From contig NZ_CP092480.1 in NCBI RefSeq assembly GCF_022429645.1, positions 1,267,501 through 1,331,500 on the forward strand: DNA of 64,000 bases. The letters are read 5' to 3'. Made by a program: the position numbers and the translations under genes. The notes beneath the pieces are model-generated. The model saw only the letters and a list, made by a program, of their open reading frames with translations. It made no database searches and had not been told where the DNA came from. The stretch is from Lutibacter sp. A80 (GTDB lineage Bacteria > Bacteroidota > Bacteroidia > Flavobacteriales > Flavobacteriaceae). How positions within the stretch are numbered: position 1 is the first letter of the stretch; each line of letters opens with the position of its first letter. Positions 9,972-17,496 of the stretch are shown here, one piece after another.

Positions 9972-10010
9972 AGAAAGTCTTTAATTCTAAAATAGCATTA
10001 AAGACTTTCT
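9972..10010 (-). terminator. Intercistronic hairpin between small protein and sulfatase genes
   Basis: A perfect 13-bp inverted repeat (9972-9984 with 9998-10010, 13-nt loop) begins 8 bp after the stop of the small protein gene. No T-run follows on the minus strand (TCTTC instead), so it may be an mRNA-stabilising or partial attenuation structure rather than a full terminator. Confidence 0.5.
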
Positions 10011-10017
10011 ATGTGAC

Positions 10018-10371
10018 TTATATATTTTTTAACTCTTCGCGCATTTTAGCTAAAAAAGGTGCTATTTCTTTATAAGATTTTCCAACCAACTTAATAAACT
10101 TTGTATTAAAAGTTTTACTAATTTCTTGGCTTTTAACTTTTCTATTTTCTTTTGACAATCCTTCTTTTACAGCCTTATTAAGATCTAAATAACTTTGAAC
10201 CATTTCAGTTCTAAATTCTACTAATTCTTTTACTTGATCTTTATTTAAATCATACTCTTTTGTTGCTGCTTCAACAAAATGGTTTATTTTTTTTTGTTGT
10301 GTTTTTATTTTTTGACCAAATGTAGTACTAACTGTTACTAATAAAATTATTAATAATATTACTTTTTTCAT
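10018..10371 (-). CDS. Small secreted helical protein of unknown function
   Basis: 117 residues from the ATG at 10371, chosen because it starts a clean signal peptide (MKKVILLIILLVTVSTTFGQ). The longer frame would start inside the preceding GH16 gene. The mature part is highly charged and predicted all-helical, with a NKDQVKELVEFRTEMVQSY stretch reminiscent of periplasmic Spy/LTXXQ or zinc-resistance-type helical proteins, but no diagnostic motif is present. It lies 28 bp after the GH16 gene and before a sulfatase, so it is probably co-expressed with them. It could be a periplasmic chaperone or sensor for secreted enzymes; this is a guess from size and composition only. Confidence 0.65.
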   Translation of the reverse strand: MKKVILLIILLVTVSTTFGQKIKTQQKKINHFVEAATKEYDLNKDQVKELVEFRTEMVQSYLDLNKAVKEGLSKENRKVKSQEISKTFNTKFIKLVGKSYKEIAPFLAKMREELKNI

Positions 10372-10399
10372 CTCACTTAATTTTAAATTATTATTATGT

Positions 10400-11413
10400 T
10401 TATAAATTACTTTTGTTTTTTTGCCATACCCTAACATATTCAATCTCAAAATCTACAACACCATCGTCTTTTTCTCCCTCAGGGCTATTTAATTCTAAAT
10501 CTTCTTTAGAATCTGGAACACCATGCCATGGAAATGTTTCCTGATCTAACCAAATATGAATTGGCCCGTCTAAAACCCAACCATTAGGCAATCCTTTATC
10601 TTTAGCATAAGCATCTACTTGTTCTTTTGTAGCTCCAGTTTTGTACTTACCATCAACATATAATTTTAATCCATTCTCATCCCACTCAATTCCATATACG
10701 TGAAAATCATCTGCTACTCTAAATCCATAATCTAAACGTTCTGTATAAACTGTTTTACCTTTCCCTTCTCTACTCCAATCATGAATTGACCACCAAAGCT
10801 CACGATCTTTCCATTCTTTTCCTTTTTGACGGTGATCTCCAAACTGTTCAAAAATATCTAGTTCGGTTTGGCTACCTGTTGCCCAAAAAGCACTAGTAAT
10901 TTCTGCATCTGCAGCTTTACTTTTAATCTCCATATAACCGTATTTAAAATTTCTTCTCCCAATAAAACAAGCTGTGGTTATATTTTCATATTTTTCAATT
11001 TTATTATCAGATCCCCAGGTTTGCTTATTATCATCACTAAAAGGAAAATCGGGTTCCCAACGTGTTTCTAAAATTAACTTTCCATCTTCTAATCTATAAT
11101 TTTTACCTGAAAATTGAGAAGGAGCGCGACCTTTCCAAACTTTTTTATTAGGATAATCTGGATCTTTATATACAGGTTTCCCATTTTCAAACTTTCCTAC
11201 TATATACCATTTATCTTCGTCTATAACAGCAGCATCAAATTCATCACTAACATCTGTGTTTAAAACCCAATTTCCTTTATTGGATTGATCTGATAAAGGT
11301 AATAGCTCAATATTTTTGTCGTCTTTTGCTGTATTAATAGTACTTTTACAACTTAAAAAAAACACTAAGAGTAAGATTCCAATTACAACAAAACTAAATT
11401 CTTTTTTTTTCAT
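10400..11413 (-). CDS. GH16 endo-beta-galactanase-like lipoprotein
   Basis: 337 residues, full length for a single-domain GH16. A lipoprotein signal ends in LSC (Cys22). The catalytic motif is ELDIFE at 184-189: Glu184 nucleophile, Asp186, Glu189 acid/base. WKGRAPSQF (93-101) and the C-terminal VDFEIEYVRVW are typical of red-algal galactanases of the family (agarases, porphyranases, kappa-carrageenases). Classical kappa-carrageenases usually read EIDVVE, so ELDIFE argues somewhat against that subgroup. It cleaves internal beta-1,4 bonds, probably at the cell surface. It is first in a unit with the small helical protein and a sulfatase, and is a paralogue of the truncated GH16 at 1-396. Confidence 0.87.
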   Translation of the reverse strand: MKKKEFSFVVIGILLLVFFLSCKSTINTAKDDKNIELLPLSDQSNKGNWVLNTDVSDEFDAAVIDEDKWYIVGKFENGKPVYKDPDYPNKKVWKGRAPSQFSGKNYRLEDGKLILETRWEPDFPFSDDNKQTWGSDNKIEKYENITTACFIGRRNFKYGYMEIKSKAADAEITSAFWATGSQTELDIFEQFGDHRQKGKEWKDRELWWSIHDWSREGKGKTVYTERLDYGFRVADDFHVYGIEWDENGLKLYVDGKYKTGATKEQVDAYAKDKGLPNGWVLDGPIHIWLDQETFPWHGVPDSKEDLELNSPEGEKDDGVVDFEIEYVRVWQKNKSNL

Positions 11414-11556
11414 TATTCTTTTTTTAATACTTCTTACTTTTACTTTACCTCTAAAAAGTTTCTATATCTATTAATAATACATCTATTGTTTATCAACTAA
11501 AAGTATATTATAAATAATACCTTCAACATAATTTATTTATTCTGGTAGTTATACTA

Positions 11557-11588
11557 TTACTGGTTATCCTATTTAGAATAACCAGTAA
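11557..11588 (-). terminator. Hairpin downstream of the sugar kinase gene
   Basis: An 11-bp perfect inverted repeat (11557-11567 with 11578-11588, 10-nt loop) lies 52 bp beyond the kinase stop. No T-tract follows on the minus strand, so it is a weak or factor-assisted terminator at best. The rest of the 226-bp gap shows no gene. Confidence 0.45.
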
Positions 11589-11639
11589 ATACTTATAAAC
11601 TTCACTATCAAACAATATTACAACCTAATATTCTTATAA

Positions 11640-12728
11640 CTATCTAACAACTCTACCAGATCCAGAACCTTGCATTAAAGATTCTACCTCTGAACGTGTA
11701 GAATAATTAAAATCGCCTTTAATTGAATGTTTTAAACAAGAAGCTGCTACCGCATATTTTACAGCAATTTGAGGCTCAGAGAGTCCTTTAGTTGTTAACG
11801 CAAAAACCAAACCACCAGCAAATGAATCTCCACCTCCAACGCGGTCAACAATATTTTTAATTTCATACGATTGATACTTATTATTTAAATCTAAAGGTGC
11901 AAAAAAAGGTTTATCTGTAGCCGTATCATATAGCATAGCTCCCCAATTATTATGTGAAGCTGAATAACTTTCACGTAAAGTAATTGCAACTTTTTTTACA
12001 TTTGGAAATTGTTCAACAACTTGACGTGCTACATCTGGATAACGAGAGGTATCTAATTTTCCAGTATGTACATCTGTATTCCCAGCTCTAATTCCTAAAA
12101 CATCATAGCAATCTTCCTCATTCCCAATAACAACATCAATATATGGTAAAATTTTGCGCATTGTTTCTTGAGCTAATTCACGAGCAGATTTAGAGCTGTC
12201 CCAATCCCATAATTTTCCTCTAAAATTTAAATCTATTGAAACAGAAGCTCCTGTTTCTTTTGCTTTTTTTGCAGCATATAAAGTAGCTTCTGCAGCATTT
12301 TTAGACAATGCTGGTGTAATTCCACTTAAATGCAACCAACTTGCTCCTTTAAAAATATTTTCCCAATCATATGCTTCAACTGGTGTAATTGCTATTGCAG
12401 AATCTGCACGGTCATAAATTACATTACTTGGTCTTTGATTAGCTCCTGTTTCTAGAAAATATAATCCTAAACGACCTTTATCTGTTCGTAATACATATTG
12501 TGTATCTACACCCACAGAACGAACAGCATCGATAGTTGCTTCAGCTAAGGCATGTTTTGGCAAAGCTGTAACATAACGTGCATTTCCTCCAAAATTACAA
12601 ATTGATGCAGCTACACTTGCTTCTGCACCTGCATAAGTCATATCAAACTGACGTGTTTGTCTTAATCGTAAATTATCAGGAGCAGCTATGCGCCCCATTA
12701 TTTCTCCAAATGTTACAATTGTATTCAT
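11640..12728 (-). CDS. kdgK: PfkB-family 2-keto-3-deoxy-gluconate/galactonate kinase
   Basis: 362 residues with ribokinase/PfkB features: N-terminal TFGEIMGRI, the AGAEASVAASICNFGG substrate block and the C-terminal RVGGGDSFAGG anion-hole motif with catalytic Asp301. The long form with FGEIMGR and SIDLNFRGKLW is that of KDG kinases. It would phosphorylate 2-keto-3-deoxy-galactonate or -gluconate, giving the substrate of the aldolase encoded 76 bp upstream. In carrageenan users this reaction serves D-galactose by the De Ley-Doudoroff route or 3,6-anhydro-D-galactose; which of the two applies here cannot be decided. A broken second copy of its 3' end lies at 45276-45515. Confidence 0.88.
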   Translation of the reverse strand: MNTIVTFGEIMGRIAAPDNLRLRQTRQFDMTYAGAEASVAASICNFGGNARYVTALPKHALAEATIDAVRSVGVDTQYVLRTDKGRLGLYFLETGANQRPSNVIYDRADSAIAITPVEAYDWENIFKGASWLHLSGITPALSKNAAEATLYAAKKAKETGASVSIDLNFRGKLWDWDSSKSARELAQETMRKILPYIDVVIGNEEDCYDVLGIRAGNTDVHTGKLDTSRYPDVARQVVEQFPNVKKVAITLRESYSASHNNWGAMLYDTATDKPFFAPLDLNNKYQSYEIKNIVDRVGGGDSFAGGLVFALTTKGLSEPQIAVKYAVAASCLKHSIKGDFNYSTRSEVESLMQGSGSGRVVR

Positions 12729-12804
12729 ATTGTTAATTCTTTTTTTATTGATCCGTAATAAGTGCTTTTTTGTTAGGTTTAAAAACTAAAATTCAAAGTG
12801 CTTA

Positions 12805-13488
12805 TTAACGTTGTTTTTGTGATTTAATACTTTTAATTAAAGTTCTTATTTGTTTGGCATTTTTTGTTATTTCTGCCCAATTCTCAGATTGAATTAACGA
12901 ACGTTTTGCCACCCAAGACCCTCCTATTGCCGTAATTAAAGGTGATTCTAAATAACTGCTTGCATTATCTAAGTTACATCCTCCTAATGGTATAAAAGTT
13001 GGATTCAAATATTGATAAGGAGCTACCATATTTTTTAAGTGTTCCATACCTCCTGAAGATTCTGCAGGAAAATATTTTAAAACTCTACACCCTTCCTCTA
13101 ATGCCATCTCAATATCTGTTGGAGTCATAATTCCTGGTGCAAAAGACAATCCTTGTTTTCTAGCTTCTGCTATAATTTTAGGGTTACAACCTGGAGAAAC
13201 AGCGAAATCTGCTCCTGCATCTACAACAGCACTCACTTGATCTTTTGTTAAAACAGTTCCAAAACCTAGACAAATTTCTGGTACTTCTTTTTTTATTAAT
13301 CGTGCAGCATCTAATGCTACAGGCGTACGAAGTGTTAATTCTATTGTATCAACTCCTCCTGCTAAAAGTGCTCTAGAAACTGGCACTACATGTTTTAAAT
13401 CATCAATGATAAGAACCGCTATAATACCAGCTTCATCAATTTTTTTAATAATTTCAGGTGACATAGCCTGTTGATTTATTGGATACAT
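12805..13488 (-). CDS. eda: KDPG/KDPGal aldolase
   Basis: 227 residues, typical for this class I aldolase. Visible active-site features are GGVDTIELTLRT with Glu50 and VLKYFPAESSGG with the Schiff-base Lys138, plus the GTVLT and PLGG phosphate-binding blocks. It splits 2-keto-3-deoxy-6-phosphogluconate or -galactonate into pyruvate and glyceraldehyde 3-phosphate. It lies between the VOC-like gene (25-bp gap) and the kinase, in an operon with a regulon promoter. The gluco/galacto preference is not readable. Confidence 0.9.
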   Translation of the reverse strand: MYPINQQAMSPEIIKKIDEAGIIAVLIIDDLKHVVPVSRALLAGGVDTIELTLRTPVALDAARLIKKEVPEICLGFGTVLTKDQVSAVVDAGADFAVSPGCNPKIIAEARKQGLSFAPGIMTPTDIEMALEEGCRVLKYFPAESSGGMEHLKNMVAPYQYLNPTFIPLGGCNLDNASSYLESPLITAIGGSWVAKRSLIQSENWAEITKNAKQIRTLIKSIKSQKQR

Positions 13489-13513
13489 AATTATCTATTT
13501 TTCCTAATTTAAA

Positions 13514-13834
13514 TTATTCTTTTATTTCCAAAAATTCTATAGGAGATCCATTATTATTAATATAGACAACCCGAACTCCTTCGGCAGGTGAAAAAATTTC
13601 CCCTAAAACTTTTCTACCCAAAATTGCATTTTCAATATTACCTACTAGATAAGAAACATGCGGCATTGTTTTTACCATTTCAGACACCAAGCTATCTTTA
13701 TCAAACTTTACAAATTCAACATTAAACTCATCTTTATTAAAGTCTGTATAATGAAATTTTCCAGGTTCACAAAAACCATCCCATTCCATATCTTCTGTAG
13801 TTGGTATTCCTATATGACTAAATTTATATTCCAT
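13514..13834 (-). CDS. VOC/glyoxalase-fold small protein
   Basis: 106 residues, no signal peptide, so cytoplasmic. The opening HIGIPT and the ending SPIEFLEI, with a central FSPAEGVRVVYI strand, match the vicinal-oxygen-chelate fold. Possible metal ligands are His7, His59 and the C-terminal Glu, although the single repeat would have to dimerise to complete a site. It is the first gene of the VOC-aldolase-kinase operon, just behind a regulon promoter, so its role is probably in the same sugar-acid route, for example as an isomerase, epimerase or lactone-handling step. No specific reaction can be assigned. Confidence 0.7.
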   Translation of the reverse strand: MEYKFSHIGIPTTEDMEWDGFCEPGKFHYTDFNKDEFNVEFVKFDKDSLVSEMVKTMPHVSYLVGNIENAILGRKVLGEIFSPAEGVRVVYINNNGSPIEFLEIKE

Positions 13835-13883
13835 TTTATGAGTTTAAATAGTTAAATATTAAAGTTTTGAATTTATTTATACA

Positions 13884-13953
13884 TACAAAATACGCTTAAA
13901 TTCATGGTTTCGTATTGTTTAAATTTACCCTTTATTCACCTTATTTTATCCTT
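13884..13953 (-). promoter_or_regulatory. AraC-type operator plus -7 element upstream of the VOC-eda-kdgK operon
   Basis: Half-sites TTTACCC at 13924-13930 and TTTATCC at 13945-13951 are 21 bp apart (A at 13927 and 13948). CAAAATAC at 13886-13893 (coding strand GTATTTTG) is exactly 41 bp from the first A. The predicted start near 13880 gives a leader of about 46 nt. The second half-site has one change (TATCC for TACC). The rest of the 435-bp gap up to 14270 holds the terminator at 14143 and nothing else I recognise. Confidence 0.6.
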
Positions 13954-14142
13954 ACAAAGACATAGCTTATTACACTATTAAAAATGAAACACGAGAGCTA
14001 TAGAAGTATAAAAATGAAGAATAATTACTTTAAAATTAGTTTGCTTAAAACTTATTTTAGTTAGAAAAACCTAGTAATTAGAAAGTGAGTTTAAAACAAA
14101 ATTAGAAGCCTTAACAAACTAAAAATCAATTTATAAACACAA

Positions 14143-14168
14143 AAAGAGCTGAAATAAATCAGCTCTTT
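14143..14168 (-). terminator. Rho-independent terminator after sulfatase operon
   Basis: A perfect 10-bp stem (14143-14152 with 14159-14168, 6-nt loop) runs into TTTTT on the minus strand, 102 bp after the sulfatase stop at 14270. It closes the GH110-SusCD-SGBP-sulfatase transcription unit. Confidence 0.8.
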
Positions 14169-14269
14169 AATATTTAACAACTTTTATGAAATAAATATTC
14201 TATTATTTCTATGCTATTTTAATTTATATTTAAAATGTATTTATGGAATAATTCATTAAAAAAAAATTA

Positions 14270-15727
14270 TTATTCAAATGGAAACAATTTTGAAGCTTCA
14301 CTCTCTTTAATCATTATCTGCTTTATTTTAGCTGTAATTTCTGGATATTTTGCTGATACATTTGTAGTTTCAGCTTCATCACTTAATAAATTATACAACT
14401 CTAATTCTCCTTGTTTATTTTTATTATTTATATTGTACCACACACCTTTCCATGGTCCCATTCTAACAGCTTTTCTACCTTGTCTAATATTAAATTCCCA
14501 ATATAAATAATCGTGCTCTTTTTGGCTATTTTTATTTAATAATGTAGGTACTAATGAAATTCCATCAATATTTTCAGGTACTTCAGCATCAACAATTTCT
14601 GTTATAGTTGGAACAATATCCCAAAATGCAGATACATGATTTGTAACGCTTCCTTCTTTTATTTTATTAGGCCAAACAACAATAAAAGGAGCTCTTATTC
14701 CACCTTCATACAAATCTCTCTTATAACCTCTAAATCCAGAAGTACTATTAAAAAAATCAGGGTTTGCTCCACCTTCTTGTGTTGGTCCATTATCACTTGC
14801 AAACATTATTATTGTATTGTCTGCAATACCTAATTCATGTACTTTATTAATAATTTGACCAACATAAGCATCTATTCTTGAAACCATAGTAGCATATGTA
14901 GCTCTTGGCTTTTCAACAGAACTATACTCGTACCATACCATATTTGGGCCATAATCAGAAGTATATTTATTGTCTTCGGTATAAGGTATTTCTTCAAATT
15001 TACCATCATACATAGCAAAAATTGAGTCTTTTGGTGAAATTAATTCTGTATGTGGTAACGCTAAAGGAACGTAGGCAAAAAATGATTTATTTTTATTTTC
15101 ATCTAAAAACTTAAGCGTATATTCTTGTATTTTATCTTGTGAATAAACAACTGTATTTATACCGTCATTGCCTTTTAATGAATCTCTTTTTTGATTATGG
15201 TTTAAATATGGTGGATAATACCTGTGTGCTAATTTTTGACAATTATAACCGTAGAACTCATCAAAACCTTGATTATTTGGATCTCCTTCTCCAAAACCAA
15301 GCCCCCATTTTCCAAACATTCCGGTAGTATAACCTTTATCTTTTAAAATCTCTGCCAATGTAAGTGCATCTTTAGGCAATGGCACTTGTCCTTCTTGACC
15401 ATTGGAAGCCTCTTTATTCCCTCTAATTGGTGTATGACCTGTATGTTGCCCTGTCATTAAAGTTGATCTAGAAGGGGCGCATACGGCTGCTCCACTGTAA
15501 TGTTGTGTAAACTTCATTCCATTAAAAGCCATTTGGTCTATATTTGGAGTCTGAATCTTTGTTTGTCCATAAACTCCTATGTCTCCAATTCCCATATCAT
15601 CAGCCAAAATATAAATAATATTTGGGTGTTTATTTTGACCTAAAACATTCATTTTTTCTTTTACTTGAGAATATGAAATTCCTATTGTAGAAACAAGTAC
15701 AGCAAGTAATATTATTTTATTCTTCAT
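14270..15727 (-). CDS. S1-family sulfatase, secreted
   Basis: 485 residues with a Sec signal peptide ending near residue 20 (GISYSQ) and no lipobox, so probably periplasmic. ADDMGIGDIG provides metal ligands, CAPSRSTLMTG the formylglycine site (Cys83) and GKWGLG and DNGP further active-site blocks. It resembles the sulfatase at 32540-33964 (shared GHTPIRGNK/GHASIRGNK, GYKRDLYEGG/GYKRDVYEGG and DYLYWE blocks), so the two may act on related sulfate positions. It is the last gene of the SusCD operon and is preceded by an imperfect hairpin with a T-run, suggesting lower expression than the genes before it. Confidence 0.92.
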   Translation of the reverse strand: MKNKIILLAVLVSTIGISYSQVKEKMNVLGQNKHPNIIYILADDMGIGDIGVYGQTKIQTPNIDQMAFNGMKFTQHYSGAAVCAPSRSTLMTGQHTGHTPIRGNKEASNGQEGQVPLPKDALTLAEILKDKGYTTGMFGKWGLGFGEGDPNNQGFDEFYGYNCQKLAHRYYPPYLNHNQKRDSLKGNDGINTVVYSQDKIQEYTLKFLDENKNKSFFAYVPLALPHTELISPKDSIFAMYDGKFEEIPYTEDNKYTSDYGPNMVWYEYSSVEKPRATYATMVSRIDAYVGQIINKVHELGIADNTIIMFASDNGPTQEGGANPDFFNSTSGFRGYKRDLYEGGIRAPFIVVWPNKIKEGSVTNHVSAFWDIVPTITEIVDAEVPENIDGISLVPTLLNKNSQKEHDYLYWEFNIRQGRKAVRMGPWKGVWYNINNKNKQGELELYNLLSDEAETTNVSAKYPEITAKIKQIMIKESEASKLFPFE

Positions 15728-15765
15728 ATTTTATATAATTGGTACTTTTAAATTAATCTATTAAA

Positions 15766-15804
15766 AAAGGCATTTAAAAGCTACTAGAGCTGTTAAATAC
15801 CTTT
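15766..15804 (-). terminator. Intra-operon terminator-like hairpin between two sulfatases
   Basis: A 17-position inverted repeat with two mismatches (15766-15782 with 15788-15804, 5-nt loop) is followed on the minus strand by a T-run. It lies 49 bp after the stop at 15853 and 39 bp before the next start, so it should partially uncouple the last sulfatase from the operon. Confidence 0.6.
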
Positions 15805-15852
15805 AAAATTGCTCTTAATAAAATATCTCATTAATTATAGATAGCTCTGAAA

Positions 15853-17427
15853 CTATCTAAACTGAACTTCTTTAACTCCTGTTTTATAATCTTTCCCTCT
15901 TAACTTTTCAAAAATATTTTTCAGTTCTAAAAGTTTTTCAGGATTAGATTCCGCTAAATTATTTTGCTGACCTTTATCTTCTTTTACATTATATAATTGT
16001 TCATAAGGGAAGTTACCAACCTCAATACCTACTTTTTCTCTAAAATTTTCACCTTTATAACTTGGTATATATACCCAATCTCCACTTCTTAGAGCTGTTT
16101 TCCCTGTAGCTTCAATTATTAAATTATCTCTTCCTTTATCTGTTTCTCCTAAAAAGGTATTTAATAGATCTTTACTATCTGTAGACTCTTCAGTAGTACC
16201 TGTTAAAGTTGCTAAAGAAGCTAATAAATCCATCTGACAAATAATAGCATCAGAAACTGTTGGTTCTATTTTTCCTTTCCAATATGTTATTAAAGGAACT
16301 CTTGTTCCGGCTTCAAAAATACTGTATTTACCACCTCTAAAACCACCTTTAGGATCATGGTTTCCTATTTTTTCAACGGCATCATCAAAATAACCATCAT
16401 TTAAAACAGGACCATTATCACTTGAAAACACAACTAATGTATTCTCTAACAAGCCTTCATCTTTTAAGGTTTTCATAAATTCTCCAATACACCAATCCGC
16501 TTCTAAAATAACATCTCCACGTGGTCCCATTCCAGATTTACCAACAAATCTTGGGTTTGGCGTTCTAGGCACATGAGGTTGCTGCATTGCATAATATAAA
16601 AAGAAAGGTTTGTCTTTATGTGTTTTTACATATTCTTGTGCTTTTTCTAAAAAATGATCGGCCATATCAATATCACTCCATTTTGCACCTTCTCCACCTT
16701 TCATATATCCAATTCTTGGTATGCCATTTACAATGCTATTATTATGACCATGATGCCACTTCATTGTTAGCTTTTCTGGATTTGTAATAGCTGTAGGCTC
16801 ACCTTCAAAATTATTTTTATAATCTACTTGAATAGGATCTTCTTTATCTAACCCAACAACATTACCATTTTCTATATAAACAGTTGGAACACGATCTTGA
16901 GTTGCTGCCATTATATAAGAACTATCAAAACCAACTTCATTTGGTCCTGGAGATACTCTATTATTCCAATTTACAACACCTGTACCCAACCCTAAATGCC
17001 ATTTACCAACAACTGCTGTTTGATACCCTTGTTTTTTTAACATTTTTGGTAACGTTTGTTGCTCTGTACTAATTAGTAAAGGAGCAGTTCCTGGTAATAT
17101 TTTCGCATTTTTATTTCTCCAAGGATACACCCCTGTTAACAATCCAAACCTACTAGGTGTACATGTTGCTGAAGTTGCATACCCATTGGTGAATTTAACA
17201 CCTTCATTTGCTAAAGCATCTATGTTAGGTGTTTGAATTTCTGTTGCACCAAAAGAACTTAAATCTCCATAACCTAAATCATCTAAATAAATAATAACAA
17301 TATTAGGTTTTTCTTGAGTTGTTACTATTTCAACCTCTTTTTCCTTTTCTTTACAAGAAATCAAGCTTGAAATTGTTACAATAAGAACTAATAAGCTACT
17401 GATTTTTCTTAAAAAATTGATTTTCAT
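15853..17427 (-). CDS. S1-family sulfatase, lipoprotein
   Basis: 524 residues with lipoprotein signal SLISC (Cys25) followed by KEKEKE, consistent with surface or periplasmic anchoring. YLDDLGYGDL gives metal ligands; CTPSRFGLLTG holds the formylglycine precursor Cys89. GKWHLG and SSDNGP are intact. It follows the surface glycan-binding protein gene after a strong 15-bp hairpin. By family it removes sulfate from galactan oligosaccharides; subfamily and position are not readable. Confidence 0.92.
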   Translation of the reverse strand: MKINFLRKISSLLVLIVTISSLISCKEKEKEVEIVTTQEKPNIVIIYLDDLGYGDLSSFGATEIQTPNIDALANEGVKFTNGYATSATCTPSRFGLLTGVYPWRNKNAKILPGTAPLLISTEQQTLPKMLKKQGYQTAVVGKWHLGLGTGVVNWNNRVSPGPNEVGFDSSYIMAATQDRVPTVYIENGNVVGLDKEDPIQVDYKNNFEGEPTAITNPEKLTMKWHHGHNNSIVNGIPRIGYMKGGEGAKWSDIDMADHFLEKAQEYVKTHKDKPFFLYYAMQQPHVPRTPNPRFVGKSGMGPRGDVILEADWCIGEFMKTLKDEGLLENTLVVFSSDNGPVLNDGYFDDAVEKIGNHDPKGGFRGGKYSIFEAGTRVPLITYWKGKIEPTVSDAIICQMDLLASLATLTGTTEESTDSKDLLNTFLGETDKGRDNLIIEATGKTALRSGDWVYIPSYKGENFREKVGIEVGNFPYEQLYNVKEDKGQQNNLAESNPEKLLELKNIFEKLRGKDYKTGVKEVQFR

Positions 17428-17453
17428 ATTTTACATATATTAAATTATATACT

Positions 17454-17488
17454 AATGTCTGTTGAAAATATATTTTTCAACAGACATT
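17454..17488 (-). other. Strong intercistronic hairpin between SGBP and sulfatase genes
   Basis: A perfect 15-bp stem (17454-17468 with 17474-17488) with a 5-nt loop starts 9 bp after the stop of the lipoprotein gene. No T-run follows (AGTATATAA), so it looks like an mRNA 3'-end protector or processing site. Such structures after susCDE-type genes keep those messages more abundant than downstream enzymes; that role is inferred. Confidence 0.65.
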
Positions 17489-17496
17489 TCTTGTAT

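Noticed and set aside
10400-11413. Calling the GH16 a kappa-carrageenase
   Set aside because: Its ELDIFE site differs from the EIDVVE usual there; subfamily left open.
12755-12805. Repeated AAGTGCTT around the kinase start
   Set aside because: The two copies are direct, not inverted, and short; no hairpin or operator pattern results.
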